DNA of 5,677 nucleotides from Candidatus Sumerlaeota bacterium. GTDB lineage: Bacteria; Sumerlaeota; Sumerlaeia; JADFCT01. A program made the position numbers and the translations under genes. Shown here in pieces: positions 5,094-5,677 of the stretch. The stretch is taken from positions 1 through 5,677 of the forward strand of contig JADFCT010000245.1 of assembly GCA_017161665.1 (NCBI GenBank), read 5' to 3'. The notes below the pieces were generated by a model that saw only the letters and a program-made list of their open reading frames with translations, was not told the origin of the DNA and did no database searches. Every line of letters starts with the position of its first letter. The first letter of the stretch is position 1.

Positions 5094-5677
5094 ATGATGA
5101 GCGATGCGAAGGACGCGAGAGGCTATACTCAAGCGGAACTCGACAATATGGCCGTTATGAGGCGGTATTATTCCGAGGCGTGGAACGGTCATCGCGAGGA
5201 GATATTCAAAAGTCTCGTGTCGCCCGATATTGTCGCTCATTACGAGCATGAGGTGTTGATCGGAATCGACGAGTGGAAGAACAGCATCTATCATTCCTTC
5301 GCGCAGGCCATTCCAGATGGCAAACTGCAAGTGGACGATATGACAGCCCACGGGGATCGGGTGGTCATTCGTTGGACCGTCCAGGGCGTCTTCCGCAATT
5401 CTCTACTTGGCGTGCCTCCCACGGGCAAGGCGTTTGAATTCTCGGGCATTTCATGGACTCGGTTCGAGAACGGACGGATCGCCGAAATCTGGACCAACTG
5501 GAACATGAGCTATCTGTTCCGTCGCCTCCTGAAGGAAGTCGAGACCTTGCGAGCCTGCCTGCCCATCTGTTCCTACTGCAAAAACGTTCGCGATGACGAC
5601 GGTTACTGGAAACGGGTGGAAGAATATCTGAAAAAATATTCTCATACCACGGTGAGTCACGGTATTTGCCCAACATG
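5094..5677 (+). CDS. SnoaL-like (NTF2-fold) domain fused to an IC-x2-CK-x2-RDD-x-GYW cysteine segment (partial, C-terminus off the right edge)
   Basis: The frame from ATG 5094 (or 5097) stays open to the window end, giving 194 codons. Residues about 19-142 read as a SnoaL-like/ester-cyclase domain: MRRYYSEAWNGH near the start, then GVPPTGKAFEFSGISWTRFENGRIAEIW at about 106-133, written here as GVPPTGKAFEF followed by SGISWTRFENGRIAEIW. That fold forms a cone-shaped pocket for a small ligand. Residues about 143-194 switch to a different signature: a short helix (LLKEVETLRACL), PICSYCKNVRDDDGYW (157-172), VEEYLKKYS (175-183) and SHGICPT (188-194). This cysteine-bearing segment is well known at the C-terminus of PAS, receiver and other sensor proteins of environmental bacteria. 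Its cysteines (C159, C162, C192 and probably the next codon, TG-) may bind metal or sense redox state. No signal peptide is present. Its role is probably sensory, with ligand and output unknown. It has its own ribosome binding site and is not coupled to the upstream operon. Confidence 0.82.
   Translation, partial: MMSDAKDARGYTQAELDNMAVMRRYYSEAWNGHREEIFKSLVSPDIVAHYEHEVLIGIDEWKNSIYHSFAQAIPDGKLQVDDMTAHGDRVVIRWTVQGVFRNSLLGVPPTGKAFEFSGISWTRFENGRIAEIWTNWNMSYLFRRLLKEVETLRACLPICSYCKNVRDDDGYWKRVEEYLKKYSHTTVSHGICPT

Overview
The window suggests a moderately GC-rich, uncultured-type environmental bacterium. The mix is a secreted lamin-tail/LamG-like protein, a uroporphyrinogen-decarboxylase-like methyltransferase, palindromic intergenic repeats, and a sensor-like protein ending in an IC-x2-CK-x2-RDD-x-GYW cysteine segment. 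I associate this mix with Planctomycetes/Verrucomicrobia/Lentisphaerae-type or Hydrogenedentes-like lineages. That placement is inference; there is no rRNA or other phylogenetic marker here.

Layout. (1) 1-1430, minus strand: a long gene that runs off the left edge. It encodes an exported protein with a signal peptide, a lamin-tail domain and two copies of a DUF1349/LamG-like domain. (2) 1431-1716: a divergent intergenic region with a strong ribosome binding site for the minus gene and a candidate sigma-70-type promoter for the plus gene. (3) 1717-2715, plus strand: a UroD/MtaA/CmuA-family protein that keeps the His-x-Cys...Cys zinc ligands of the methyltransferase branch. (4) 2716-3150: 435 bases without a convincing gene. 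It holds two triplet-type short repeats and at least three strong GC-rich inverted repeats, probably a cluster of REP-like or non-autonomous elements. (5) 3151-4987, plus strand: a tightly coupled operon of a family 2 glycosyltransferase (stop/start overlap TGATG), a calcineurin-like metallophosphoesterase (overlap ATGA), and a 19-codon reading frame that looks like the first strand of a GT-B glycosyltransferase cut short. (6) 4988-5093: a short gap with a perfect 12-base palindrome. (7) 5094-5677, plus strand: a gene that runs off the right edge. It fuses a SnoaL-like (NTF2-fold) domain to the cysteine segment usually found after PAS domains or receiver domains.

The glycosyltransferase and phosphoesterase very likely act together, probably in making or trimming a cell-envelope glycan. 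The other genes show no clear functional link to one another. The least ordinary items are the SnoaL/cysteine-segment fusion, the palindrome cluster and the truncated glycosyltransferase start. The two edge genes have no stop codon inside the window, and the readings given for them were made by direct translation.
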